A stretch of 64,000 nucleotides of DNA, taken from positions 744,001 to 808,000 of the forward strand of contig NC_011146.1 in the NCBI RefSeq assembly GCF_000020725.1. The letters run 5' to 3'. Below, piece by piece: positions 50,958 to 58,743 of this stretch. The stretch is from Citrifermentans bemidjiense Bem (GTDB lineage: Bacteria > Desulfobacterota > Desulfuromonadia > Geobacterales > Geobacteraceae). The notes under the pieces are model-generated. The model did no database searches. It saw only the letters and a list, made by a program, of their open reading frames with translations, and was not told the DNA's origin. How positions within the stretch are numbered: the stretch's first letter is position 1; every line of letters starts with the position of its first letter. A program made the position numbers and the translations under genes.

Positions 50958-53270
50958 ATGAGCCATGCAGAGAGCAGGAGAAGATTGACCCCATTCAACA
51001 TCACCATGGCCTATGCCACCTTCGGTGTCGCATGGGGCGCTGCGTCCTGTCTGTTCCCCGCGGTCCTAGCACATCAATCCTTCATGTACGACGCAGTCGA
51101 AACAGTGAACCATGCCTTATTCGTATTCGGCACGGCCTGCCTTTTGTACCTGCTGATCAAGCGCAGCGACGGCGAGGCGTCCCGCGGCCGCGAGTCCCTC
51201 TCCAGGGTGAACCGGGCGCTCAAGACCTTCAGCGGCTGCAACCAGGCGCTGGTGCGCGCCAGCGGCGAGCTCCAGCTGATGCAGGAGATCTGCCGCACCA
51301 TCGTCGAGGTGGGGGGGTACCGGCTCGCCTGGGTAGGGGTAGCCGAGCACGACGCCTGGAAGACGGTCCGCCCGGTGGCCCAGTGGGGAGACCGCGACGG
51401 TTACCTCACCGACCTGGATCTCAGTTGGGGGGACATAGACCACGGCCGTGGGCCGACCGGGACGGCGATCAGGACCTGTACCACCCAGATCGTGCAGAAC
51501 ATCAAATACGACCCCTCTTGGGCGCTCTGGCGGGAGGCCGGGGTGCAGCACGGCTTCGCCTCCTCCATCTCGCTGCCGCTCGTCGGGAGGGACCGCGCCA
51601 TGGGGGCGCTGGTGATCTTCGCCGCGGAAAAAAGGGCCTTCGGCAAGGAGGAGGTGAAGCTTCTCGAAGAACTGTCGGCAGACCTTTCTTACGGCATAGA
51701 AGCGCTCCGGATGGACGCCGAGCGCAAAAAGGCGGAGAAGGAGATCCTCCTCCTCGCCTCGGTGCTAGAGCAGTCGATGGAGGGGTTGCTCCTTTTGGAC
51801 AGCGACGGCACCGTGAAGTACGTGAACCCCGCCATCGAGATCATCACCGGCCTCGATGCGGCGGACATCGTCGGGCACGACCTCGCCACGCTCGGCGCCG
51901 ACGAGGAGAACGGCGGGTTTTACCGTTACCTCTTGGACGCGCTGGAAAAAGGGGAATGCCGGACCGGGCACTTCATCCATACCGACGACGACGGCGACTT
52001 CTACGAGATAGACGCGACCCTTTGGTCCATCGCGGACAACATGGGCGCGGTCAGCAATTACGCGGTGCTGATAAAGGACGTGACCCACGAGGTGAAGCTG
52101 GAGCGGCAACTGCGCCAGGCCCAGCGGATGGAGGCCATCGCCACGCTCGCCGGGGGGATCGCCCACGACTTCAACAACAACCTGGCCTCGATCATCACCT
52201 GCACCGAGATGGCGCGGGACGACGTCCCTCCGGAGAGCCCGCTGCGCGAGTTGCTGGACGTGGTGCTGAAATCGAGCTACCGCGGCAGGAAACTGGTGAA
52301 GCAGATCCTCACCTTCTGCTGTCAGGGGGAGCAGGAGAGGCAGCCGGTGCAGATCGAGCCGATCGTCACCGAGTGCCTGAACCTGATGCGCGCCTCGCTC
52401 TCCTCCTCCATCAGCATCAGGACCGAGATGGGGGAGAACCTCGGCCTGATCATGGCGGACCCGACCCAGATCCACCAGATCATCATGAACCTGATCGCCA
52501 ACGCCTCCCATGCCATGCGGCACAAGGGTGGGATGCTGGACGTCGCCGTCGAGAACGTGGGGCTCGACACCGCTGCGGTCGCCGGGTTCCCCGACCTCCC
52601 CTCGGGGCGCTACCTGAAGCTGACCGTGAAGGATACCGGGCACGGCATGGACCAAAAGACCATGGAGCGCATCTTCGATCCCTTCTTCACCACCAAGAGC
52701 CATTCGGAGGGGACGGGGCTCGGCCTTTCCGTGGTGCACGGCATCGTGAGAAACCACGGCGGTGCCATCTCGGTGAGCAGCAAGCCCGGCGGCGGCGCCA
52801 CCTTCGAGGTCTACCTCCCCCGCATCGACCAGTCCGGGACGGCACCGGGGGTGGTGGGGGAGCGGGCCGATCTGTCCGGGAGCGGAAGCATCCTCTTCGT
52901 GGACGACGAGGAGGACGTGGTCTTTGGCTGCAAAAAAATGCTGGAGCGGCTGGGGTACCAGGTGACTACCGGAGCCGACGGCTTGCAGGCACTGGAACTG
53001 TTCCGGGGGAACCCGGAGGGGTTCGACCTGGTGGTCACCGACCAGACCATGCCGCGCATGACCGGGACCGAGCTCTCGCGGGAACTCTTGCAGATACGCC
53101 CCGACATCCCGGTCATCCTCTGCACCGGGCTTGGTGCCGCGGCGGAGAAAGCGCAGTTGAAAGAGGAGGCCGAACAGGTTGGGATACGCGAGCTGGCGCT
53201 GAAGCCCTTGGACCGTGAGGAGTTCGCGTCGACGATACGGCGGGTGCTGGCGGGAAGGGAGCAGGAGTGA
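50958..53270 (+). CDS. Hybrid sensor histidine kinase (GAF-PAS-HisKA-HATPase-REC)
   Basis: About 770 residues. Two membrane helices (about 12-32 and 43-65) lead into a GAF domain (about 90-245), a PAS domain (about 260-385), HisKA with LAGGIAHDFNNNLASI, a HATPase domain (N box, DTGHGMD, FDPFFTTK, GTGLGLS) and a C-terminal receiver with phospho-acceptor Asp in LVVTDQTMP. ATG 50958 is preceded by AGAGG. It ends 7 bases before the sigma-54 activator gene and is probably its kinase. The 50696-50957 gap shows no gene. Confidence 0.9.
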   Translation: MSHAESRRRLTPFNITMAYATFGVAWGAASCLFPAVLAHQSFMYDAVETVNHALFVFGTACLLYLLIKRSDGEASRGRESLSRVNRALKTFSGCNQALVRASGELQLMQEICRTIVEVGGYRLAWVGVAEHDAWKTVRPVAQWGDRDGYLTDLDLSWGDIDHGRGPTGTAIRTCTTQIVQNIKYDPSWALWREAGVQHGFASSISLPLVGRDRAMGALVIFAAEKRAFGKEEVKLLEELSADLSYGIEALRMDAERKKAEKEILLLASVLEQSMEGLLLLDSDGTVKYVNPAIEIITGLDAADIVGHDLATLGADEENGGFYRYLLDALEKGECRTGHFIHTDDDGDFYEIDATLWSIADNMGAVSNYAVLIKDVTHEVKLERQLRQAQRMEAIATLAGGIAHDFNNNLASIITCTEMARDDVPPESPLRELLDVVLKSSYRGRKLVKQILTFCCQGEQERQPVQIEPIVTECLNLMRASLSSSISIRTEMGENLGLIMADPTQIHQIIMNLIANASHAMRHKGGMLDVAVENVGLDTAAVAGFPDLPSGRYLKLTVKDTGHGMDQKTMERIFDPFFTTKSHSEGTGLGLSVVHGIVRNHGGAISVSSKPGGGATFEVYLPRIDQSGTAPGVVGERADLSGSGSILFVDDEEDVVFGCKKMLERLGYQVTTGADGLQALELFRGNPEGFDLVVTDQTMPRMTGTELSRELLQIRPDIPVILCTGLGAAAEKAQLKEEAEQVGIRELALKPLDREEFASTIRRVLAGREQE

Positions 53271-53277
53271 AGAGGCC

Positions 53278-54702
53278 ATGGCGAAGATTCTGATTGTCGA
53301 CGATGAAGAGACCGTTTGCGAGTCGATGGCGCTGATAGGAAGGCGCAGCGGCCATGAAACGAGCTGCGCCCGCACCCTCGCGGCTGGGCTGGAGCTTGCC
53401 AATACCGGGGCCTTTGACTTGGTGTTCTTGGACGTGAAGCTGCCGGACGGCAACGGTCTTGAATTCCTTCCCCGACTGACGCAGGCCCCTTCCAGGCCGG
53501 ACATCATCATCATGACCGGGTACGGCGATCCCCAGGGGGCGGAACTCGCCATCAACAGCGGCGCCTGGGACTACATCGAGAAGGGGTGCTCCGCCAAGGA
53601 CATCACCCTGACCCTGGCCCGCGCCCTGGAGTACCGCAAACAGAAGCTGACCCTCGCCGGGGCCAAGGGGGTGGTGGCCCTGAAGCGGGAGAACATCGTC
53701 GGGAACAGCGCGAGCCTGAACGCCTGCCTGGACCAGGTGGCCTGCGCCGCCGGGAGCGAGGCGGGGGTCCTCATCATGGGCGAGACCGGGACCGGCAAGG
53801 AGCTCTTCGCCCGGGCCGTGCACCAAAACAGCAAGCGGGCGGACAAACAGTTCGTGGTGGTCGATTGCGCGAGCCTGCCGGAAACGCTCGTGGAGAGCAT
53901 CCTTTTCGGGCACGACAAGGGGGCCTTTACCGGCGCGGAACGCGCGCGCGAGGGACTCGTCGCCGAGGCCAACGGCGGAACTCTTTTCCTCGACGAGGTA
54001 GGGGAGCTGCCGCTTGCCACGCAGAAGGCTTTCCTGAGGGTGCTCCAGGAAAGGCGCTTCCGGCCGGTGGGAAGCCCGCGGGAGATCGAGAGCGACTTCA
54101 GGCTCGTCGCGGCGACCAACAGGGACTTGAACGCCATGGCGCAGACAGGCGAATTCAGAAGCGACCTCCTCTTCCGGCTCAGCTCCGTGGTCATCAACCT
54201 CCCCCCTTTAAGGGAGCGCCGCGACGACATCAAGGAGCTGGCCCGCTACTACATGGACAAGTTCTGCGAGCGCAACGGACTCTCCCCCAAAGGGAGCTGC
54301 CCCGAGTTCATGGCCACGCTGATGGCCTACGGCTGGCCCGGCAACATCCGGGAGTTCATCAACACCATCGAGCGCACCGTCATCTCCGCGCGCGAGGAGC
54401 CGGTGCTCTTCGCGCAGCATCTCCCCACCGCCATCCGCGCCCAGGTCGCCCAGAGCGGCGTCGGGCACCGGGGGGCGCCGCCTGCAGCCGAGGAGCAGAG
54501 CGCGCCGCCGGCGGTCGAGGGCGAGCTCCCGAGGCTCAACGACTTCCGCGAGACCATCTATGCCAAGGCCGAGAAGCAATATCTTGCCGACCTTATGTCG
54601 GTTGCCCACAACGACATCCCCGCCGCTTGCAGGCTTTCGGGGCTGTCGCAGTCGCGGCTGTACGCGCTTTTGAAAACCCACGAGTTGCACCGCTCTCCGT
54701 AG
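53278..54702 (+). CDS. Sigma-54-dependent response regulator (BccR-like by context)
   Basis: A 474-residue activator: receiver (residues 1-120, Asp in LVFLDVKLPD), AAA+ domain (about 140-375, GETGTGKE, intact GAFTGA, GWPGNIREF) and Fis-type DNA-binding domain at the end. A Pro/Ala/Glu-rich linker separates the last two. In G. sulfurreducens a sigma-54 regulator, BccR, is needed for cbcBA expression and is encoded near it; this gene's position just upstream of the cbcA/cbcB cluster suggests the same role, but the activator at 49286 is an alternative. GAAGAGG precedes ATG 53278. Confidence 0.9.
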   Translation: MAKILIVDDEETVCESMALIGRRSGHETSCARTLAAGLELANTGAFDLVFLDVKLPDGNGLEFLPRLTQAPSRPDIIIMTGYGDPQGAELAINSGAWDYIEKGCSAKDITLTLARALEYRKQKLTLAGAKGVVALKRENIVGNSASLNACLDQVACAAGSEAGVLIMGETGTGKELFARAVHQNSKRADKQFVVVDCASLPETLVESILFGHDKGAFTGAERAREGLVAEANGGTLFLDEVGELPLATQKAFLRVLQERRFRPVGSPREIESDFRLVAATNRDLNAMAQTGEFRSDLLFRLSSVVINLPPLRERRDDIKELARYYMDKFCERNGLSPKGSCPEFMATLMAYGWPGNIREFINTIERTVISAREEPVLFAQHLPTAIRAQVAQSGVGHRGAPPAAEEQSAPPAVEGELPRLNDFRETIYAKAEKQYLADLMSVAHNDIPAACRLSGLSQSRLYALLKTHELHRSP

Positions 54703-54832
54703 CTTTTCGCCGGTCTCCCCGGTCGTTCCCGCCGTCCCCTCACTCCCGCCATATTCTCACCTCTCTGCTCTTTCCCTCACCCCCGCTCTCCCAGAGGGCG
54801 AGGGGAGACCAGCCACCCGCCTCTTTGTTCTC

Positions 54833-54916
54833 GTTCCCAAGGTCCACCTTGGGAACGCAATGCCAGTACGAAGCTTCAGCTTCACCCTGGTGCCAAGCTG
54901 GAGCTTGGGAACCAGA
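54833..54916. repeat. Paired palindromic repeats (types B and A), second locus
   Basis: GTTCCCAAGGTC/CACCTTGGGAAC at 54833-54856, spacer GCAATGCCAGT, then TGCCAAGCTGGAGCTTGGGA at 54891-54910 with ACCAGAA following. Same order and spacer as 25337-25445. Flanking GGGAG-rich inverted repeats lie at 54779-54808 and 54945-54983. The rest of 54703-55208 shows no gene. Confidence 0.85.
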
Positions 54917-55208
54917 AAAAACGGCAAACAGATCGCTTGTCCATCCCCTCTCCCTCTGGGAGAGGGTGGCCGAAGGCCGGGTGAGGGAAATGCCATCACT
55001 TCATTCTTGCGGCGCAGGAAATTCCTGTGCGGCAGGAAACCTGCCCCAACTGCTGAACCCGCCTCCCTTTAAATCTAACTTGCCGGAATTACAATTATTT
55101 TTCTGCCGCTCCTTCCCGCCTCAGTGGCTTCAGCCCGATATCGCCATTTTGTCGGTTCTCTGTCGCTAACTTGCTGTTATCACGCGTTAAATCAAGAAAA
55201 TACGGTTT

Positions 55209-55225
55209 CGGCACCCTCTATGCTA
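55209..55225 (+). promoter_or_regulatory. Sigma-54 promoter of respiratory cluster 2
   Basis: CGGCACC-CTCT-ATGCTA: GG at -24 and GC at -12 with correct spacing, and the same ATGCTA -12 element as the other two sigma-54 promoters here. It lies 48 bp upstream of the first gene. No TGTATA-N7-TATACA site is found upstream. Confidence 0.7.
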
Positions 55226-55272
55226 ATACCTGGGTAACCCCACGGGGAATCAAATGAAAAAAGGAGATAGCC

Positions 55273-55539
55273 ATGAAAAAGGAAACCGAAAATTCACTGG
55301 CAGGGAAAGTGACGAGTTGGTCGATCATAGGCGTCGTGCTGGCCGGTACCCTTCTCATCTCCGGCATAGCAGATGTATCCGAGGGGAGCGGGGTCATGGC
55401 GAAGCTGTTCCTGTTCTTCATCGGCGCCATCATCGTGGTCCAGGTGATACCGGGCGTCATGCTCTTCAGCGCCATGATCAAGGGGATCTACGGCCTGGTC
55501 GGCAAGAAGGCGAAAGCGACGGTGGAAGAGAAGAAGTAG
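55273..55539 (+). CDS. Small membrane protein (88 aa), KG-tail family member
   Basis: An 88-residue protein with two membrane helices (about 15-33 and 43-62) and a Lys-rich cytoplasmic tail. The second helix and following loop (FFIGAIIVVQVIPGVMLFS then AMIKGIYG) align with the small proteins of cluster 1. AAAAAAGGAG precedes the ATG. It is the first gene of cluster 2. Confidence 0.78.
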   Translation: MKKETENSLAGKVTSWSIIGVVLAGTLLISGIADVSEGSGVMAKLFLFFIGAIIVVQVIPGVMLFSAMIKGIYGLVGKKAKATVEEKK

Positions 55540-55568
55540 CGAAGCGGCGCTAGGGCGCGAGGTGAGTT

Positions 55569-56228
55569 ATGGACGAGCGGGGAATCATGATAGCGGACCG
55601 GGACGCCGACTTCCGCAGCCAAGTGGCTGAGCACTTCAGGAAGGCGGGGTACCGGGTGGAAACGACCGATTCGGCAGTCCATGTACTTTGCAACATTCTG
55701 GAGAAACAAACGCCGGTCCTGCTTTTGGGAAACGATTTCGATCAGAAGATCTCATCGGCAGACCTGATCCACCTTTTGAAGAAATGCAACCGCCACCTGC
55801 ACGTCATCCTCGTCTCCGACGAGATGCCGCTGGCACAGGCCCGGCAGGTGCGCCAGGAAGGGATTTTCTATCACGCCTTGAAACCGGCCGATGCTACGGA
55901 CAACGAGGAACTGGGACTTGCCGTGGAATGCGCCTTCAACAAGGAGCGCGTCAGATCAGCAGCAACGCCGGAGCCGGCCGTACAGGAAGGGGGATTGCTT
56001 TCCTGGCTGGCCCCCCTGGCGGTTCTTGTTTGCGGTACGAGCCTGGTAGCACTGGCCACGGCAGCCAGCATGGAGCAGGGAAGCAGCATGGCGATCTGGT
56101 TGTTCCTTGCTTTCTGTGCGCTGCTTCTCGTGACGCAGTTGCTGCCGGTTTTCCGGATCACCCTGCCGGCGCCGATGCGCAAGCTGGGGGCGGTGCGAAA
56201 ACAGGAAGCGAAGGGCGAAAAGAAATAA
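55569..56228 (+). CDS. Asp-less receiver domain fused to a two-helix membrane segment
   Basis: A 219-residue protein. Residues 1-125 are a receiver-like domain: acidic pocket IADRD, phospho-acceptor replaced by Gly54 (VLLLGNDF), Lys in HALKP. It is the paralogue of 48016-48402 with shared EGIFYHALKP. Residues about 141-165 and 173-195 are membrane helices, and IWLFLAFCALLLVTQLLPVF matches the small membrane protein at 47694-47942. This is a natural fusion of two proteins that are separate in cluster 1, implying that they interact. No output domain is present. Confidence 0.8.
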   Translation: MDERGIMIADRDADFRSQVAEHFRKAGYRVETTDSAVHVLCNILEKQTPVLLLGNDFDQKISSADLIHLLKKCNRHLHVILVSDEMPLAQARQVRQEGIFYHALKPADATDNEELGLAVECAFNKERVRSAATPEPAVQEGGLLSWLAPLAVLVCGTSLVALATAASMEQGSSMAIWLFLAFCALLLVTQLLPVFRITLPAPMRKLGAVRKQEAKGEKK

Positions 56229-56273
56229 CCCAAAGCCGCTGGGGGAAGCGATCCCCGGCAAAAGGAGGGGTAC

Positions 56274-57353
56274 GTGAGATACAGGGAAACCGCATTTTTT
56301 CTTACGCTGTCGATTGCCGCCTGGGTCTGCCTGAGCGTGTTGGCGCAACCCGGCGCATCGGCTTTTTCCTACGGTGAGGAGGCCGGCAAGAACGAGAGTT
56401 GCCTAGCCTGCCACGGCGATTCGGCGCAGGTGCCCAAAGGCTTCTTCATCGACACCAAGCACTTCAACCAGACCACCCACGCCAGGATCGGGTGCGAGGC
56501 CTGTCACGCGGCGGTCCCGGCCACCCATCCGGACGGCGCGAAGGTGGCAAGGGCTGGGTGCGGCGAGTGCCATGCCGACGTGGACCGGGAATACGCCACT
56601 GGGCTGCACGTCAAAAAGACCACCTGCAACGGTTGCCACAACCCGCACATGGTGCACAGCCCCAAGGAGATCTCCGGGCAGGAGATCAACGCCATGTGCT
56701 CCAACTGCCACAACACGCTGGAAATGACGGCCAGGCACGGCGAGTGGCTCCCCCAGTCGGAACTGCACCTGCGGATGCTGCCGTGCATAACCTGCCATAC
56801 CGGATCGAAGGAGTATTTCATCAGCATGTACATAGTGAAGAGCAAGAACGGTTCGATGTTCGGCAAGCAGGAGGTGGCGGGGTACGACGAGTTGAAGCAG
56901 ATGTCCGGGGGGAAGGAGATCGTCTCGCTGATCGACAAAAACCGCGACAACTACGTCTCGCTTGAGGAGCTGCGCGTCTTCAACCGCAGCCAGAATTCGC
57001 TGCGCCTGCACGGCATGATGACGCCGGTCTCCGTCTCGCACAAGTTCGAGATCCTCGACGACCGCCGCAACTGCACCTTCTGCCACACCTCAGGCCCGGC
57101 CCTGATGCAGACAAGCTTCATCGCGGTGCCGGAAGCCGACGGCAGCTACAGCCGCGTGCCGGTGGAAAAGGGAGCGGTCCTGGACGCACTTTACGGCACG
57201 CCCGACTTCTACATGATGGGGTCGACCAAGAACGGCGCCTTGAACAAGATCGGCCTCGCCATCATCTGCGGCGGACTGATCATGCCGGTAGGCCACGGCT
57301 TTGTGCGCTTCTTGACCCGTAAAAACAGGAACACAAAGGAGCATAAGTCATGA
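56274..57353 (+). CDS. cbcA: Membrane-anchored heptaheme cytochrome c with EF-hand (CbcA-like)
   Basis: A 359-residue protein with a signal peptide, seven CxxCH sites (CLACH, CEACH, CGECH, CNGCH, CSNCH, CITCH, CTFCH) and a C-terminal membrane helix (IGLAIICGGLIMPVGHGF). Between hemes six and seven, residues 221-232 (DKNRDNYVSLEE) match the EF-hand calcium loop. Seven hemes plus an adjacent cytochrome b match CbcA of the CbcBA quinol oxidoreductase that G. sulfurreducens needs near its lowest respirable potential. GTG start with AAAGGAGGGG upstream. The stop overlaps the next start (ATGA). Confidence 0.8.
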   Translation: MRYRETAFFLTLSIAAWVCLSVLAQPGASAFSYGEEAGKNESCLACHGDSAQVPKGFFIDTKHFNQTTHARIGCEACHAAVPATHPDGAKVARAGCGECHADVDREYATGLHVKKTTCNGCHNPHMVHSPKEISGQEINAMCSNCHNTLEMTARHGEWLPQSELHLRMLPCITCHTGSKEYFISMYIVKSKNGSMFGKQEVAGYDELKQMSGGKEIVSLIDKNRDNYVSLEELRVFNRSQNSLRLHGMMTPVSVSHKFEILDDRRNCTFCHTSGPALMQTSFIAVPEADGSYSRVPVEKGAVLDALYGTPDFYMMGSTKNGALNKIGLAIICGGLIMPVGHGFVRFLTRKNRNTKEHKS

Positions 57354-58084
57354 GCGAAAATTCGAGCGAGAAAAAGAGGATCTACCTCCAGCCCTGGCCG
57401 GTCCGCATCTGGCACTGGATCAACGCCACCGGCATCATCGTCCTGATCGTAACCGGCGCGCAGATCCGTTTCCCGGAAAGCGTCGCCGTCCTGTCGAGCT
57501 ACAAGAGCGCCATCGACGTCCACAACGTAACCGGGCTCATCGTCTCCATCTCGTTCTCCTTCTGGTTCTTCTACTACAAGATGGTGAAGAACACCCTGGA
57601 CAAGCTGTACATCCCGGACGAGGAGGACCTGAAGCACGGCCTGGTGCGCCAACTGCTTTACTACTGCTTCTGGTACTTCCTGGGCAGGCCAAGCCCGTAC
57701 CATGCCTCGCCCGACCACAAGTTCAACCCGATGCAGAAGTACGCCTACCTAGCCGTCATGTTCGTCCTGATGCCGCTGGTGGGACTTACCGGGATACTGC
57801 TTTTGAACGTCACCCCGCTGCGCATCCTCGTCCTCATGTGGGGCGGCATCAAGTTCATCGTTGCGCTGCATTTCCTGTTAGCCTGCTCGCTTCTCGCCTT
57901 TCTCTGCACCCACGTCTATCTCGCCACACTGGGCAACTACATAAAGCCGATGCTGATCGGGTGGGAAGACGTGGAAGAGCACGAGGAGAAGCATGTCGAA
58001 GCGCCGGCCGCCATACCGGGATACCGCCCGGTGCGCCACTACCCCGAGTACGCCGAGATGCAGCATGAGCAGCGACAAGGATAG
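57350..58084 (+). CDS. cbcB: Cytochrome b subunit (CbcB-like)
   Basis: A 244-residue b561-type protein with four to five membrane helices. Histidines suited to bind two b hemes are in WPVRIWHWINATG, DVHNVTGLIV, IVALHFLLACSL and FLCTHVYLATLG. It would oxidise menaquinol and pass electrons to the heptaheme CbcA-like subunit, to which it is translationally coupled. The C-terminus is a charged tail. Confidence 0.82.
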   Translation: MSENSSEKKRIYLQPWPVRIWHWINATGIIVLIVTGAQIRFPESVAVLSSYKSAIDVHNVTGLIVSISFSFWFFYYKMVKNTLDKLYIPDEEDLKHGLVRQLLYYCFWYFLGRPSPYHASPDHKFNPMQKYAYLAVMFVLMPLVGLTGILLLNVTPLRILVLMWGGIKFIVALHFLLACSLLAFLCTHVYLATLGNYIKPMLIGWEDVEEHEEKHVEAPAAIPGYRPVRHYPEYAEMQHEQRQG

Positions 58085-58125
58085 TTGTTCCTACGGGCTG
58101 CTCCCTTAGGGAAAGGAGAAACGCC

Positions 58126-58671
58126 ATGTCAGGCCATGTCATAGAACAGATAAAGACCAAGCCGGCTGCCGCTTTGGACCGGAGCGTAGAGAGTTCGATT
58201 GCTGCCAACCGCTGCCGCGAAGAGCTGGCCAGAAACATCGACGAACTGCACGCGCTTTCCCGCAGGGGACTCTGGGGACTGCTACTGTTCCTTGGCGTGA
58301 GCGCTGCCGCCCTTTACCTGAGCCAGATGGAAGCGTGCAGCCTGATCCAGCTCCAGTTGAAGGAGATCTTCGGACCTCCCCCCCCTAGCGATCTGTTGCA
58401 TGTGGTGCTGGCCGTTTCCTGGCTCTCGGGTTTCGTGCTGATCCTGGGGCGCCGGGGGGCGGACGGCAAACCTGGCTACAACTGGTGCAACATTGCGCTT
58501 CCCACCGCCTTCTACCCGCTCTACGTCTTCTCCGATGCAGCCGGCGGCTACTTTCCCGCGGTCTTTTGCGCCGGGCTCGTCCTCTTGCTTTTGGAACACG
58601 GCTTTGCCGTGTGCTATGCCCGCAAGGTGATCCGCGAGGCCAACGATAGACTCAGCCGGCTTCCCCTATGA
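58126..58671 (+). CDS. Four-helix membrane protein, paralogue of 43046-43600
   Basis: A 181-residue protein: a charged N-terminal region (residues 1-45), RRGLWGLLLFLGVSAAALYL, then three further hydrophobic segments and a basic tail. It shares the SxRGLWxLxLFL motif, length and helix layout with 43046-43600. It is the last gene of cluster 2, as its paralogue ends cluster 1. GAAAGGAG precedes the ATG. No described family is recognised. Confidence 0.72.
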   Translation: MSGHVIEQIKTKPAAALDRSVESSIAANRCREELARNIDELHALSRRGLWGLLLFLGVSAAALYLSQMEACSLIQLQLKEIFGPPPPSDLLHVVLAVSWLSGFVLILGRRGADGKPGYNWCNIALPTAFYPLYVFSDAAGGYFPAVFCAGLVLLLLEHGFAVCYARKVIREANDRLSRLPL

Positions 58672-58702
58672 CAAAAGCCACAACCGCAGCGACCGATACG
58701 AA

Positions 58703-58739
58703 ACCGGCCACTCGTCATCGAGCGGCCGGTCTCGTTTTT
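58703..58739. terminator. Terminator between convergent cluster 2 and the dodecaheme gene
   Basis: ACCGGCCACTCG-TCAT-CGAGCGGCCGGT with one mismatch, followed by CTCGTTTTT on the plus strand. Confidence 0.8.
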
Positions 58740-58743
58740 ACCG

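Noticed and set aside
54703-55208. Gene in the gap before cluster 2
   Set aside because: The open frames read through palindromic repeats in several frames and have no ribosome site or codon-use signal.
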